The notes under the pieces are model-generated. The model had not been told where the DNA came from, made no database searches, and saw only the letters and a list, made by a program, of their open reading frames with translations. This document shows positions 1-5,968 of a stretch of DNA of 6,490 nt, one piece after another. A program made the position numbers and the translations under genes. This DNA is from Chloroflexota bacterium (GTDB lineage: Bacteria; Chloroflexota; Dehalococcoidia; GIF9; AB-539-J10), in NCBI GenBank assembly GCA_030670425.1, contig DAOVBS010000036.1:1-6490 (forward strand). The letters are read 5' to 3'. Within the stretch, counting starts at the first letter, position 1. Every line of letters starts with the position of its first letter.

Positions 1-253
1 TGACACGCCAGCCCTCTGTCTGTTCCAGTGAGGCCTTGAACTTCCTGCTGGAGAGACAAACCAGAGGCAGGCCATACGTATGGACCAGTTCAAAGAACGA
101 GTCGCTTTCCGTGGATTCCCCAGGTTCTCGGTTGCTGAAGACGAAAGTAAGCCTAGCTCGGATGCCACCACTGTAGATGCTATCCTGCACAGCTTGCAGG
201 AGCTGGCGCGCAGCTTCGTCCCTTCCAGTAGAGAACCAACCGATGTTCAACAA
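1..253 (-). CDS. PurN-like formyltransferase family protein, N-terminal part, cut by the left window edge
   Basis: This is an open minus-strand frame of about 84 residues that has no ATG and continues past base 1. It begins at TTG 253-251 or the adjacent in-frame TTG 250-248; a GAGGAG ribosome site at 265-260 lies 6 or 9 bases upstream. Numbered from the second TTG, it reads NIGWFSTGRDEAARQLL (residues 2-18), then a strand FVFSNREPGES (36-46) and YGLPLV (59-64). That is the beta-loop-helix, beta, beta pattern of the N-terminal Rossmann half of phosphoribosylglycinamide formyltransferase (PurN), where SGNGSN and AVFSN occupy matching places. The loop here, STGRDE, differs from the PurN glycine loop, so the substrate may not be GAR. 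The catalytic Asn, His and Asp of the family would lie beyond the edge and cannot be checked. The start overlaps the PHP gene stop (TTGA), so the two are probably translationally coupled. The family call is by eye and fairly confident; the specific reaction is unknown. Confidence 0.68.
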   Translation of the reverse strand, partial: MLNIGWFSTGRDEAARQLLQAVQDSIYSGGIRARLTFVFSNREPGESTESDSFFELVHTYGLPLVCLSSRKFKASLEQTEGWRV

Positions 254-891
254 AGGCGTCTCCTCACTCTTGCCCAAGTGCTGGCGAAATGGACAAGCGG
301 GCTAGACATCTGGCCCATTATTCTACCCTGAGATAGACAACTCAAAAAGTCACTCGAGCCATTGAACTCAGGCATTTCTACGTAGGCCCTGCCGATTTCG
401 CCTGAAGTGTGAGCGTCGCTTCCAGCACTGACGACCTTACCATACTTCAGCGCTAGGCTTCGGGCCTTGCCTGAACTACCGGGGAAAGGAGTGCGGGAAT
501 TAAGGACTTCGACGATGTCGACCTGACACAGGATCCTTGTTGATAACAAGTCGCGGGAGTCCTGTAGGAGCCATCGGCCGAAGGGATGGGGAATACAGAC
601 TAGTCCACCTTGTTCCCTAATCTCGGCAATCGTTTCCTCTGGTGACAATCCTGCGGGGATCGCATTGCTCAGGAATAGGCCCATGAGTTCTCCCTTGGAC
701 GTTCTGATCTCTTCAGCCACGATGACTGCAAAGGGAGCCATGTCTCTTAGCCTCAAGGCACCAGCGATAGTGTTGTGATCCGATACTGCTAGACAGCCTA
801 TGCCTGTCGCCAAGCATTGGTCAACTACCTGCTTCAGAGACGTACAGCAGTCTACCGAGTAACAGGTGTGAACATGCAGATCAGCTTTCAT
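247..891 (-). CDS. PHP-domain metal-dependent phosphoesterase
   Basis: This 214-residue protein belongs to the PHP superfamily, whose members hydrolyse phosphoester bonds at a multi-metal centre formed by conserved His and Asp residues. Numbered from ATG 891, the motifs are DLHVHTCYS (residues 4-12, metal ligands H6 and H8), AVSDHNT (35-41, D38 and H39), an acidic EE pair (60-61), IPHP (100-103, H102) and GSDAH (157-161, D159 and H161). All the expected metal-binding motifs are present, so the enzyme should be active. It is short and has no polymerase or histidinol-phosphatase extension, matching stand-alone PHP hydrolases (YciV/TrpH-like) that act on small nucleotides or oligonucleotides; the substrate cannot be read from sequence. 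I chose ATG 891-889, which overlaps the efp stop as TGATG; TTG 894 directly before it is the alternative. The upstream ribosome site is weak (GCAGG, 3-base spacer), so translation probably depends on coupling to efp. Confidence 0.88.
   Translation of the reverse strand: MKADLHVHTCYSVDCCTSLKQVVDQCLATGIGCLAVSDHNTIAGALRLRDMAPFAVIVAEEIRTSKGELMGLFLSNAIPAGLSPEETIAEIREQGGLVCIPHPFGRWLLQDSRDLLSTRILCQVDIVEVLNSRTPFPGSSGKARSLALKYGKVVSAGSDAHTSGEIGRAYVEMPEFNGSSDFLSCLSQGRIMGQMSSPLVHFASTWARVRRRLC
260..265 (-). promoter_or_regulatory. Shine-Dalgarno site for the formyltransferase-like gene
   Basis: The minus strand reads GAGGAG at 265-260, inside the 3' end of the PHP gene. It sits 6 bases before TTG 253 and 9 bases before TTG 250. 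It is the main evidence that translation re-initiates at a TTG here, since no ATG is available in this frame. Confidence 0.6.
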
Positions 892-1451
892 CAACCTGCT
901 TTTTCCACGTATTCCCCGCTGCGGGTATCAACCTTGATGATGTCACCGACGTCGATGAAGAGGGGAACTTGGACAATGAGGCCGGTTTCGAGCTTCGCCG
1001 GCTTGTTTCCTCCAGTAGCGGTATTTCCTCTGAATCCAGGTTCGGTCTCAGCAACCTTGAGCTCCACGCCAATGGGCAACTCGACGCTCACCACGTCTCC
1101 CCTATGAGTAAGAATCTCGAGGACCAGACCATCTTTGAGGTAGGCTATGCCGTCTCCTATTTGAGCGGCGTTCAGCGTTGTCTGTTCGTAGCTCTCGGTA
1201 TCCATGAAGTAGTACAGGTTGCCATCGTTGTACAGATACTGAACTGGCCGGCGTTCCAGGAAGGCTGGGCTGAACTTGTCGTTGGCCTGAAAAGCGCGCT
1301 CGATGACGTTGCCACTGGGGATCTCGCGGAGCCGCAGGCGGACCTGTGCTGAGCCCCTCCCTATCTTGATATGATGGTATTCGGTGACGTAGTATATCTT
1401 CCCGTCCAGCTCTATGGCGATTCCTTTTCTCAGCTCTCCAACGTCAATCAT
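891..1451 (-). CDS. efp: Elongation factor P
   Basis: EF-P binds the ribosome between the P and E sites and stimulates peptide bond formation at consecutive prolines. The 186-residue length is typical. The layout is an N-terminal KOW-like domain (about 1-62), a middle OB domain (about 66-126, with YFMDTESYEQ at 81-90 and SVELP at 122-126) and a C-terminal OB domain (about 130-185). The C-terminal domain carries the family signature: K153, G157, VQVP 160-163, G169 and DTRSGEY 175-181. The tip of the modified N-terminal loop reads KIGRGSA (29-35), so Arg32 stands where E. coli has the beta-lysylated Lys34 and where Pseudomonas has a rhamnosylated Arg32. ATG 1451-1449 overlaps the peptidase stop codon (ATGA), and a strong GGAGG lies 7 bases upstream. 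The gene sits third to last in the six-gene run and shares its proline theme with the upstream peptidase. Confidence 0.96.
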   Translation of the reverse strand: MIDVGELRKGIAIELDGKIYYVTEYHHIKIGRGSAQVRLRLREIPSGNVIERAFQANDKFSPAFLERRPVQYLYNDGNLYYFMDTESYEQTTLNAAQIGDGIAYLKDGLVLEILTHRGDVVSVELPIGVELKVAETEPGFRGNTATGGNKPAKLETGLIVQVPLFIDVGDIIKVDTRSGEYVEKAG

Positions 1452-2533
1452 TGGATAACCTCCATCACTTTCTCTGACTTGGTAAGCTCTCTAGCCTTGC
1501 CTTCTTCTAGAACAACCATATCCTCAATCCTACATCCACCGAATCCAGGGATGTAGATGCCGGGCTCTACGGTAAAGACCATGCCCTCGGCAAGCGAATC
1601 AGAAGAAGCGGGAGCGGCCCTTGGAGCTTCATGAACAGCCAAGCCGACGCCATGTCCCAGGCCATGTCCAAAGGCATCACCGTAGCCTGCTTGCTTGATG
1701 GTGCTTCGAGCTAATTGGTCTGCCTCAGCAGCAGTCATGTTCGTCTTGATCTGGCGGATAGCCCTGAGCTGTGCTTCTAAGACGATGTTGTAGATCTCTG
1801 ACAGAGTCCTGGGGGCTTGTCCCAGGCAGAGGGTGCGGCTACAGTCGCTGCAATAGCCGTTGATTCTGGCACCCATATCGATGATGACTGGTTCGTTTTG
1901 AGCAATTGTTCTTTCTGAGGGCTTCGCATGAGGCAAGGCTGAGTTGGGACCCGAGGCCACCATAATTTCAAAGGGTACTCCTTGACTGCCTCTCTGGCGG
2001 ATGAAGGCCTCCATTTCCCAAGCTAGCCTTCTCTCGGTTATGCCGGGATGAATCAATGACCTCGCCTGTTCGAAGGCAGCATCCACCAGCTTTGCCGCTC
2101 GTGTGATGTACTCCAATTCCTCTGGCTCCTTTATGCATCGAAGACGCTCCACTATGCCCGTAGTGGGAACGATCTCAAGACCCAAGTGTTTGGCTCTCAA
2201 TGTCTCGTTGAGCTGATTGTAAGTGGCAAAGGAGATGTGGTTCGCCTCAAAGCCCAAGTTGTGCCATCCTAAACTGGAAGCCAACTCAGGAAGCCAGTTA
2301 AGTAGCTCTCCCTTGATCGGATTGATTTCGAAATTGCGCGCCTCCTGTTTCGCCTGCTCGACATACCGGAAGTCTGTGGCCAAGATGGCATCTTTATCTG
2401 AAATGAGAAGCCATCCAGATGATCCAGTGAACCCTGAAACGTAGCGACAATTCTCTCGCTGACAGAGCAATAGGCCATCCAAGGCATCTTGGGCAATCAG
2501 GGGCCTCAGTTTCTGTAGTCGGTCTAGTGGCAA
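1448..2533 (-). CDS. M24 family Xaa-Pro peptidase (aminopeptidase P / prolidase type)
   Basis: This 361-residue cytoplasmic metallopeptidase removes an N-terminal residue preceding proline, or cleaves Xaa-Pro dipeptides. Residues 4 to about 130 form the creatinase N-terminal domain (RLQKLR, then NCRYVSGFTGSSG at 28-40 and ATDFRY at 52-57). Residues from about 138 onward form the pita-bread catalytic domain. The five dinuclear metal ligands are in place: D219 (IDMGARINGY), D230, H294 (GHGLGHG), E323 (VEPGIY) and E337 (CRIEDM). H290 and H301 match the supporting catalytic histidines. The size fits the short YqhT/PepQ-like group rather than the longer E. coli PepP, so aminopeptidase versus dipeptidase is left open. 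Translation starts at TTG 2533, 1 base after the topA stop, with AAGGAG 4 bases upstream; the N-terminus fits the family from this point. Adjacency to efp is a recurrent arrangement, as with yqhT-efp in Bacillus. Confidence 0.94.
   Translation of the reverse strand: MPLDRLQKLRPLIAQDALDGLLLCQRENCRYVSGFTGSSGWLLISDKDAILATDFRYVEQAKQEARNFEINPIKGELLNWLPELASSLGWHNLGFEANHISFATYNQLNETLRAKHLGLEIVPTTGIVERLRCIKEPEELEYITRAAKLVDAAFEQARSLIHPGITERRLAWEMEAFIRQRGSQGVPFEIMVASGPNSALPHAKPSERTIAQNEPVIIDMGARINGYCSDCSRTLCLGQAPRTLSEIYNIVLEAQLRAIRQIKTNMTAAEADQLARSTIKQAGYGDAFGHGLGHGVGLAVHEAPRAAPASSDSLAEGMVFTVEPGIYIPGFGGCRIEDMVVLEEGKARELTKSEKVMEVIQ
1459..1463 (-). promoter_or_regulatory. Strong Shine-Dalgarno site for efp
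   Basis: GGAGG on the minus strand lies 7 bases before the efp ATG and inside the last codons of the M24 peptidase. It is the best ribosome site in the run. It suggests efp is translated at a higher rate than its neighbours, beyond simple coupling through the ATGA overlap. Confidence 0.65.
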
Positions 2534-2534
2534 C

Positions 2535-4676
2535 TTACTCCTTCAGCGAGTTATCTGATCCCTGTTTCGAGGCCTTGTCCAGCCCCCCGAGGTCCACTTC
2601 CTGCCGGCAGGCGACGCATCTGGCCAGGCCATTCCTTTGTAGGACTAGGAGCTTGCCACAATGGGGACAGGGTCTTGGCATTGGCCGGTAGCTTGTTGTG
2701 AACGTACACTGAGGATAGTTGCTGCAGCCATAGAATACTCGCTTCTTCTTGCCAACCCTTTCTACCAATTCAGCACCGCATTGTGGACAGGGGATCCCCG
2801 TTCTGACTAAGAAAGGCTTCGTTGTCTTGCATTCGGGGTAGCCAGTACAGGCGAGGAACTTGCCAAAGCGGCCCATTTTTATCACCATGGGGCGGCTACA
2901 TCTCGGGCAGGTCTGATCGGTCGGTTGAGTCATATCAACCCTATCTATGTGGAGCAAAGCGTCGTGTAACGTGTCTTCGAAAGGAGTGTAGAAATCTCTC
3001 AGAAGGGCTATCCAGTCCAGTTTGCCTTGAGCTATTTCATCCAGATGTTCTTCCATACGCGCTGTGAAGCCAAGGTCGACAATTCGAGGGAAGTGCTCGG
3101 CCAGAATACCGTTGACAATTGTCCCCAGCTCACTGGGATAGAGTCTGCCATTCATCTTCTTTACATAATCCCTTGACTGAATAATCGACAGAGTGGGAGC
3201 ATAGGTACTGGGGCGTCCAATGCCTTCTTGCTCCAGTGCCTTTATCAACGTGGCTTCCGTATACCGCAGCGGAGGCTGTGTGAAATGTTGCTCGGGGAGG
3301 GCCACCCAGTATTTGAGCCCGTCGCCTGACTTCAGTGGAGGTAGGGGAACAGAGCTCTCGCTTTGCTCTTGCTCGTCTCTGCCTTCGCTATATATGACTG
3401 CAAAACCGGGAAAGCTCAGCCTAGCGCTGGTTGCCCTGAGCAGGTACCCTTCTTTGGTCAACACTTGAGCTCGTATGTCTGCTGTCGTTGTGTGGTACAG
3501 ACATGGCGACATCTGGCTTGCTACCATGCGTTTCCATATGAGGTCATAGACTTTCAGTTGGTCTGTACTGAGGAATGCTGCAACGCTTTCTGGTTCCCTG
3601 TGGACATTGGTGGGGCGAATTGCCTCGTGGGCTTCCTGGGCCCATTTGACCTTGCGGGTGAAGCTCCGTGGCTTTGGTGGCAGATAGCTCGTGCCGTACT
3701 TATCGCCAATGAACGCTCTCACTTCGGTCAGAGCAGCGGCGGCCACATGAGTCGAATCGGTACGCATGTACGTGATCAGTCCGATGGAACCTTCCTTGTC
3801 CAGTGAAACTCCTTCATAAAGCTGCTGAGCAATAGCCATGGTCTTCTTGGCGGAGAAGTGCAGTTTTCTCCAGGCTTCCTGCTGCAAGGTGCTGGTGATG
3901 AAGGGGGGAGCAGGTTGGCGAGCTACGTCTCTGGTCTTGACTGACCTGACTGTGTATTCTGCCTTTCCCAGATGTGCAGTAACCTTATCTGTCTTACCCT
4001 TGCTGCTGATATCCAGCTTCCTGCCGTTGGCCAGGGACACGACTCTGGCCTTGAACCTCTGTGAATCGTCAAGCGGAGACAGCTCGACGTCAATGGTCCA
4101 GTATTCCTCGGAAGTGAAGGTCTCTATTTCTTGCTCTCGATCAACGACCATTTTGAGGGCCGCTGATTGGACCCTCCCGGCGGAAAGCCCTCTTTGCACC
4201 TTGCGCCACAGGAGAGGGCTCAACTTGTACCCGACAAGCCTGTCTAGGATGCGCCTGGCCTGTTGAGCATTGACCCTGTCCATGTCAATAGAGCGAGGAT
4301 GCTTGAACGCCTTCTTGACTGCTTCCTGGGTTATCTCATGGAAGACAACGCGATGGACAGGGGTTTCGTCTTGACCTAGTTTGGCTGCCGCAGCGAGATG
4401 CCAGGAAATGGCCTCTCCCTCGCGGTCGGGATCGGTAGCCAGGTAAATCGCGCTGGATCTTCCCGCAGCCTCCTTGATTTCTCGGACTATTTTTCCCTTT
4501 GGCCTAGGCACGACATATCTCGGGGCGAAATTGTCCTTCACATCTACGCCGAGGCTCTTTCTGGGAAGATCCCGCACGTGTCCCATTGATGCCTTGATAT
4601 CGTAGTTGGAGCCCAGTATCCTCTTTATGGTTCTTGCTTTGGCGGGAGATTCTACGATGACCAGATTTCTTGCCAT
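2535..4676 (-). CDS. topA: DNA topoisomerase I (type IA)
   Basis: This 713-residue enzyme relaxes negative supercoils by cutting and passing single strands through a 5'-phosphotyrosine link. The TOPRIM domain comes first: VESPAKARTIKRIL (8-21, catalytic Glu9) and the metal-binding DPDREGE (82-88). The core includes NAQQARRILDRLVGY (136-150), GLSAGRVQSAAL (163-174), the active-site GLITYMRTDST (299-309, Tyr303), AHEAIRPTN (349-357) and EGIGRPSTYAP (484-494). The C-terminus has three C4 zinc ribbons: C590/C593/C610/C616, C630/C633/C651/C657 and C670/C673/C687/C690. The third ends in CxxC rather than the longer spacing of the first two. The tail after about 695 is polar and probably disordered. 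All catalytic residues are present. ATG 4676 gives a start right at the TOPRIM strand; there is only a weak GAG upstream, and the 8-base gap from dprA suggests coupling. dprA-topA adjacency also occurs in Bacillus (smf-topA). Confidence 0.98.
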   Translation of the reverse strand: MARNLVIVESPAKARTIKRILGSNYDIKASMGHVRDLPRKSLGVDVKDNFAPRYVVPRPKGKIVREIKEAAGRSSAIYLATDPDREGEAISWHLAAAAKLGQDETPVHRVVFHEITQEAVKKAFKHPRSIDMDRVNAQQARRILDRLVGYKLSPLLWRKVQRGLSAGRVQSAALKMVVDREQEIETFTSEEYWTIDVELSPLDDSQRFKARVVSLANGRKLDISSKGKTDKVTAHLGKAEYTVRSVKTRDVARQPAPPFITSTLQQEAWRKLHFSAKKTMAIAQQLYEGVSLDKEGSIGLITYMRTDSTHVAAAALTEVRAFIGDKYGTSYLPPKPRSFTRKVKWAQEAHEAIRPTNVHREPESVAAFLSTDQLKVYDLIWKRMVASQMSPCLYHTTTADIRAQVLTKEGYLLRATSARLSFPGFAVIYSEGRDEQEQSESSVPLPPLKSGDGLKYWVALPEQHFTQPPLRYTEATLIKALEQEGIGRPSTYAPTLSIIQSRDYVKKMNGRLYPSELGTIVNGILAEHFPRIVDLGFTARMEEHLDEIAQGKLDWIALLRDFYTPFEDTLHDALLHIDRVDMTQPTDQTCPRCSRPMVIKMGRFGKFLACTGYPECKTTKPFLVRTGIPCPQCGAELVERVGKKKRVFYGCSNYPQCTFTTSYRPMPRPCPHCGKLLVLQRNGLARCVACRQEVDLGGLDKASKQGSDNSLKE
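2538..2543 (-). promoter_or_regulatory. Shine-Dalgarno site for the M24 peptidase
   Basis: AAGGAG on the minus strand falls in the last topA codons, 4 bases before TTG 2533. The spacer is slightly short but the site supports this TTG as the start, since no ATG occurs at the expected N-terminus. Confidence 0.55.
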
Positions 4677-4684
4677 GACTTACT

Positions 4685-5788
4685 CTATCTAGCTTGTTGG
4701 CTCAGCACATAGTTCATGTTTCCTATCTGCTTTGCCATTCCTTTCAACTCGAGCATGGCTAGCGTACTGCTTACCTGGGGCATGGCCAAGCCGCTGCGAC
4801 GGCAGATTTCATCTATGTGACTTGGCTCGGGGCTCAGCTGTCTCAATATCGCTGATTCAGCTTCAGTGGCTGGCGGGGCTTCCTTGATTTCCAGTTGCTT
4901 GGGGGCGACTATGGACAGGTTCAGCTCTTCCAAGATATCTGCACACTGACATACCAGCTTGGCTCCTTCCTGTATCAGGCGGTTAGTTCCCTTGCTGGTG
5001 GGAGATAGGATACTGCCGGGAATAGCGAAGACCTCCCGGTTTTGCTCCAGCGCCTGGAAGGCAGTAATCAGAGCTCCACTCCGTTCTCCAGCCTCTACCA
5101 CCAGTACTCCCAAGCTCAGGCCGCTCATGATGCGATTGCGGAGTGGAAAATTCTCAGCTCTGGGCCTGACGCCCAGAGGATACTCACTTACCAGTGCCCC
5201 ACTCTCCATGATGTGTTGAGCCAGCTTCAGGTTTTCCGCAGGGTAGACGATGTCCAGCCCGGAGGCAAGCACGGCTATGGTTTTGCCCCCGCACTCTAGA
5301 GCAGACCGATGCGCTATTGAGTCAATTCCCCTGGCTAGACCGCTAACGATGGTGGTATCGTTTCGCGCGAGGTCGGCTGCCATCTCTTCAGCTATTTGGC
5401 GTCCATAGACCGTGGGGCGGCGAGTGCCAACTATGGCAACACAGGGGTGACCTTCAGGCGGGAGGTTGCCTCTCACGTACAGCACTGGGGGGTAGTCGTG
5501 AATCTCCTTCAGCCTGGAAGGATAACAGGGGTCTTCGCAGGGAATCGCCTCCACCTTGTGACGCTCCAGTTTCTCCATCTCAGCCTTAAGGGAAAGCTTG
5601 GAACGCAGCAAGAGCAAAGCATCAATACTCCGCGAGTCCGACACTGCTAGTCTCAGTTCGTTTTCTGAAGCCTTCCAGGCGTCTTCAAGACTGCCAAAAC
5701 GATCTATGAGTTGGGATATCCTTATCCGTCCTATTCCGGGTACTAAGGAGAATCCCACCCAATACTTCAGTGCCTCAGTGCTTGTCAT
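4685..5788 (-). CDS. dprA: DNA processing protein DprA (Smf)
   Basis: DprA binds incoming single-stranded DNA and loads RecA during natural transformation; it is also widespread in bacteria not known to be competent. The 367 residues divide into an N-terminal helix-hairpin-helix/SAM-like region (LVPGIG at 15-20, to about 50), a central Rossmann domain (about 85-290) and a C-terminal winged-helix domain (about 308-364). Rossmann signatures are VGTRRP (120-125), SGLARGID (149-156), NRIMSGLS (218-225), EAGERSGALIT (232-242), PGS (257-259) and GTNRLIQEGA (267-276). Nothing essential is missing, and the length is normal for three-domain DprA. ATG 5788 gives the standard N-terminus, but no Shine-Dalgarno sequence precedes it. 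A promoter-like TGCTACAAT ends only 13 bases upstream, so the mRNA may be nearly leaderless. It is the first gene of the six-gene run. Confidence 0.97.
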   Translation of the reverse strand: MTSTEALKYWVGFSLVPGIGRIRISQLIDRFGSLEDAWKASENELRLAVSDSRSIDALLLLRSKLSLKAEMEKLERHKVEAIPCEDPCYPSRLKEIHDYPPVLYVRGNLPPEGHPCVAIVGTRRPTVYGRQIAEEMAADLARNDTTIVSGLARGIDSIAHRSALECGGKTIAVLASGLDIVYPAENLKLAQHIMESGALVSEYPLGVRPRAENFPLRNRIMSGLSLGVLVVEAGERSGALITAFQALEQNREVFAIPGSILSPTSKGTNRLIQEGAKLVCQCADILEELNLSIVAPKQLEIKEAPPATEAESAILRQLSPEPSHIDEICRRSGLAMPQVSSTLAMLELKGMAKQIGNMNYVLSQQAR

Positions 5789-5801
5789 TGAACTTGGGTG
5801 G

Positions 5802-5810
5802 ATTGTAGCA
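5802..5810 (-). promoter_or_regulatory. Extended -10 promoter for the dprA operon
   Basis: The minus strand reads TGCTACAAT at 5810-5802, one mismatch from the extended -10 consensus TGnTATAAT. No good -35 element is visible at 16-18 bases (TATGCA or TTATGC), which extended -10 promoters can tolerate. Transcription would begin near 5795, about 7 bases before the dprA ATG. The position before a compact gene run supports the call, but it has not been tested. Confidence 0.5.
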
Positions 5811-5819
5811 TAGCTACAA
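5803..5819. repeat. Short palindrome over the dprA promoter, possible operator
   Basis: TTGTAGC at 5803-5809 and GCTACAA at 5813-5819 are perfect 7-base inverted arms around ATA. The palindrome covers the whole -10 hexamer except its last base, as well as the TG extension. This is where a dimeric repressor would block the polymerase. As an RNA hairpin it would lie upstream of the predicted start and not be transcribed from this promoter, which favours a DNA site. No regulator can be named. Confidence 0.4.
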
Positions 5820-5897
5820 CCATCTGCATAAGGCAGTCACCTTGGCCCTGGCTTGCGCTTCAGGTGAGGGCTGGGGCAACGCTGCCGTTCCTATCCA

Positions 5898-5912
5898 GCG
5901 GTGCTGAACCGC
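5898..5912. repeat. Small hairpin in the dprA upstream region
   Basis: GCGGT at 5898-5902 and ACCGC at 5908-5912 pair around a 5-base loop; read as minus-strand RNA, the stem can extend by about three more pairs with wobble. No T tract follows on the minus strand, so a classical intrinsic terminator is not supported. It may be a weak or factor-dependent 3' structure for the gene to its right. Confidence 0.3.
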
Positions 5913-5940
5913 CGAGCGGGCTACAGCGCTACTTCGCGTG

Positions 5941-5968
5941 GTAGACCAGGGATCTGACCCCTCTCTAC
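5941..5968 (-). repeat. Imperfect inverted repeat at the stop codon of the right-hand gene
   Basis: On the minus strand, CTAC-type outer arms (5965-5968 with 5941-5944) enclose an inner stem AGGGGT-CAG-ATCCCT (5962-5948), six pairs including one G-U. The outer arm overlaps the TAG stop at 5967-5965. It could end or stabilise the upstream transcript, but there is no U tract, so it is listed as a structure and not a terminator. Confidence 0.35.

Noticed and set aside
80..331. Plus-strand frame of 83 codons
   Set aside because: It lies opposite the formyltransferase-like and PHP frames, which show conserved family motifs; its own product has no recognisable features and no good ribosome site.
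3363..4266. Long plus-strand frames of 147 and 142 codons inside topA
   Set aside because: They are antisense to the conserved topA core, including the active-site region, and their translations are low-complexity shadows with no family resemblance.
5821..5964. Possible tRNA or structured RNA before dprA
   Set aside because: No cloverleaf arms, T-loop sequence or acceptor stem can be assembled; only short separate hairpins are present.
5898..5968. Rho-independent terminator for the right-hand gene
   Set aside because: Hairpins exist but none is followed by a T-rich run on the minus strand, so a standard intrinsic terminator is not supported.
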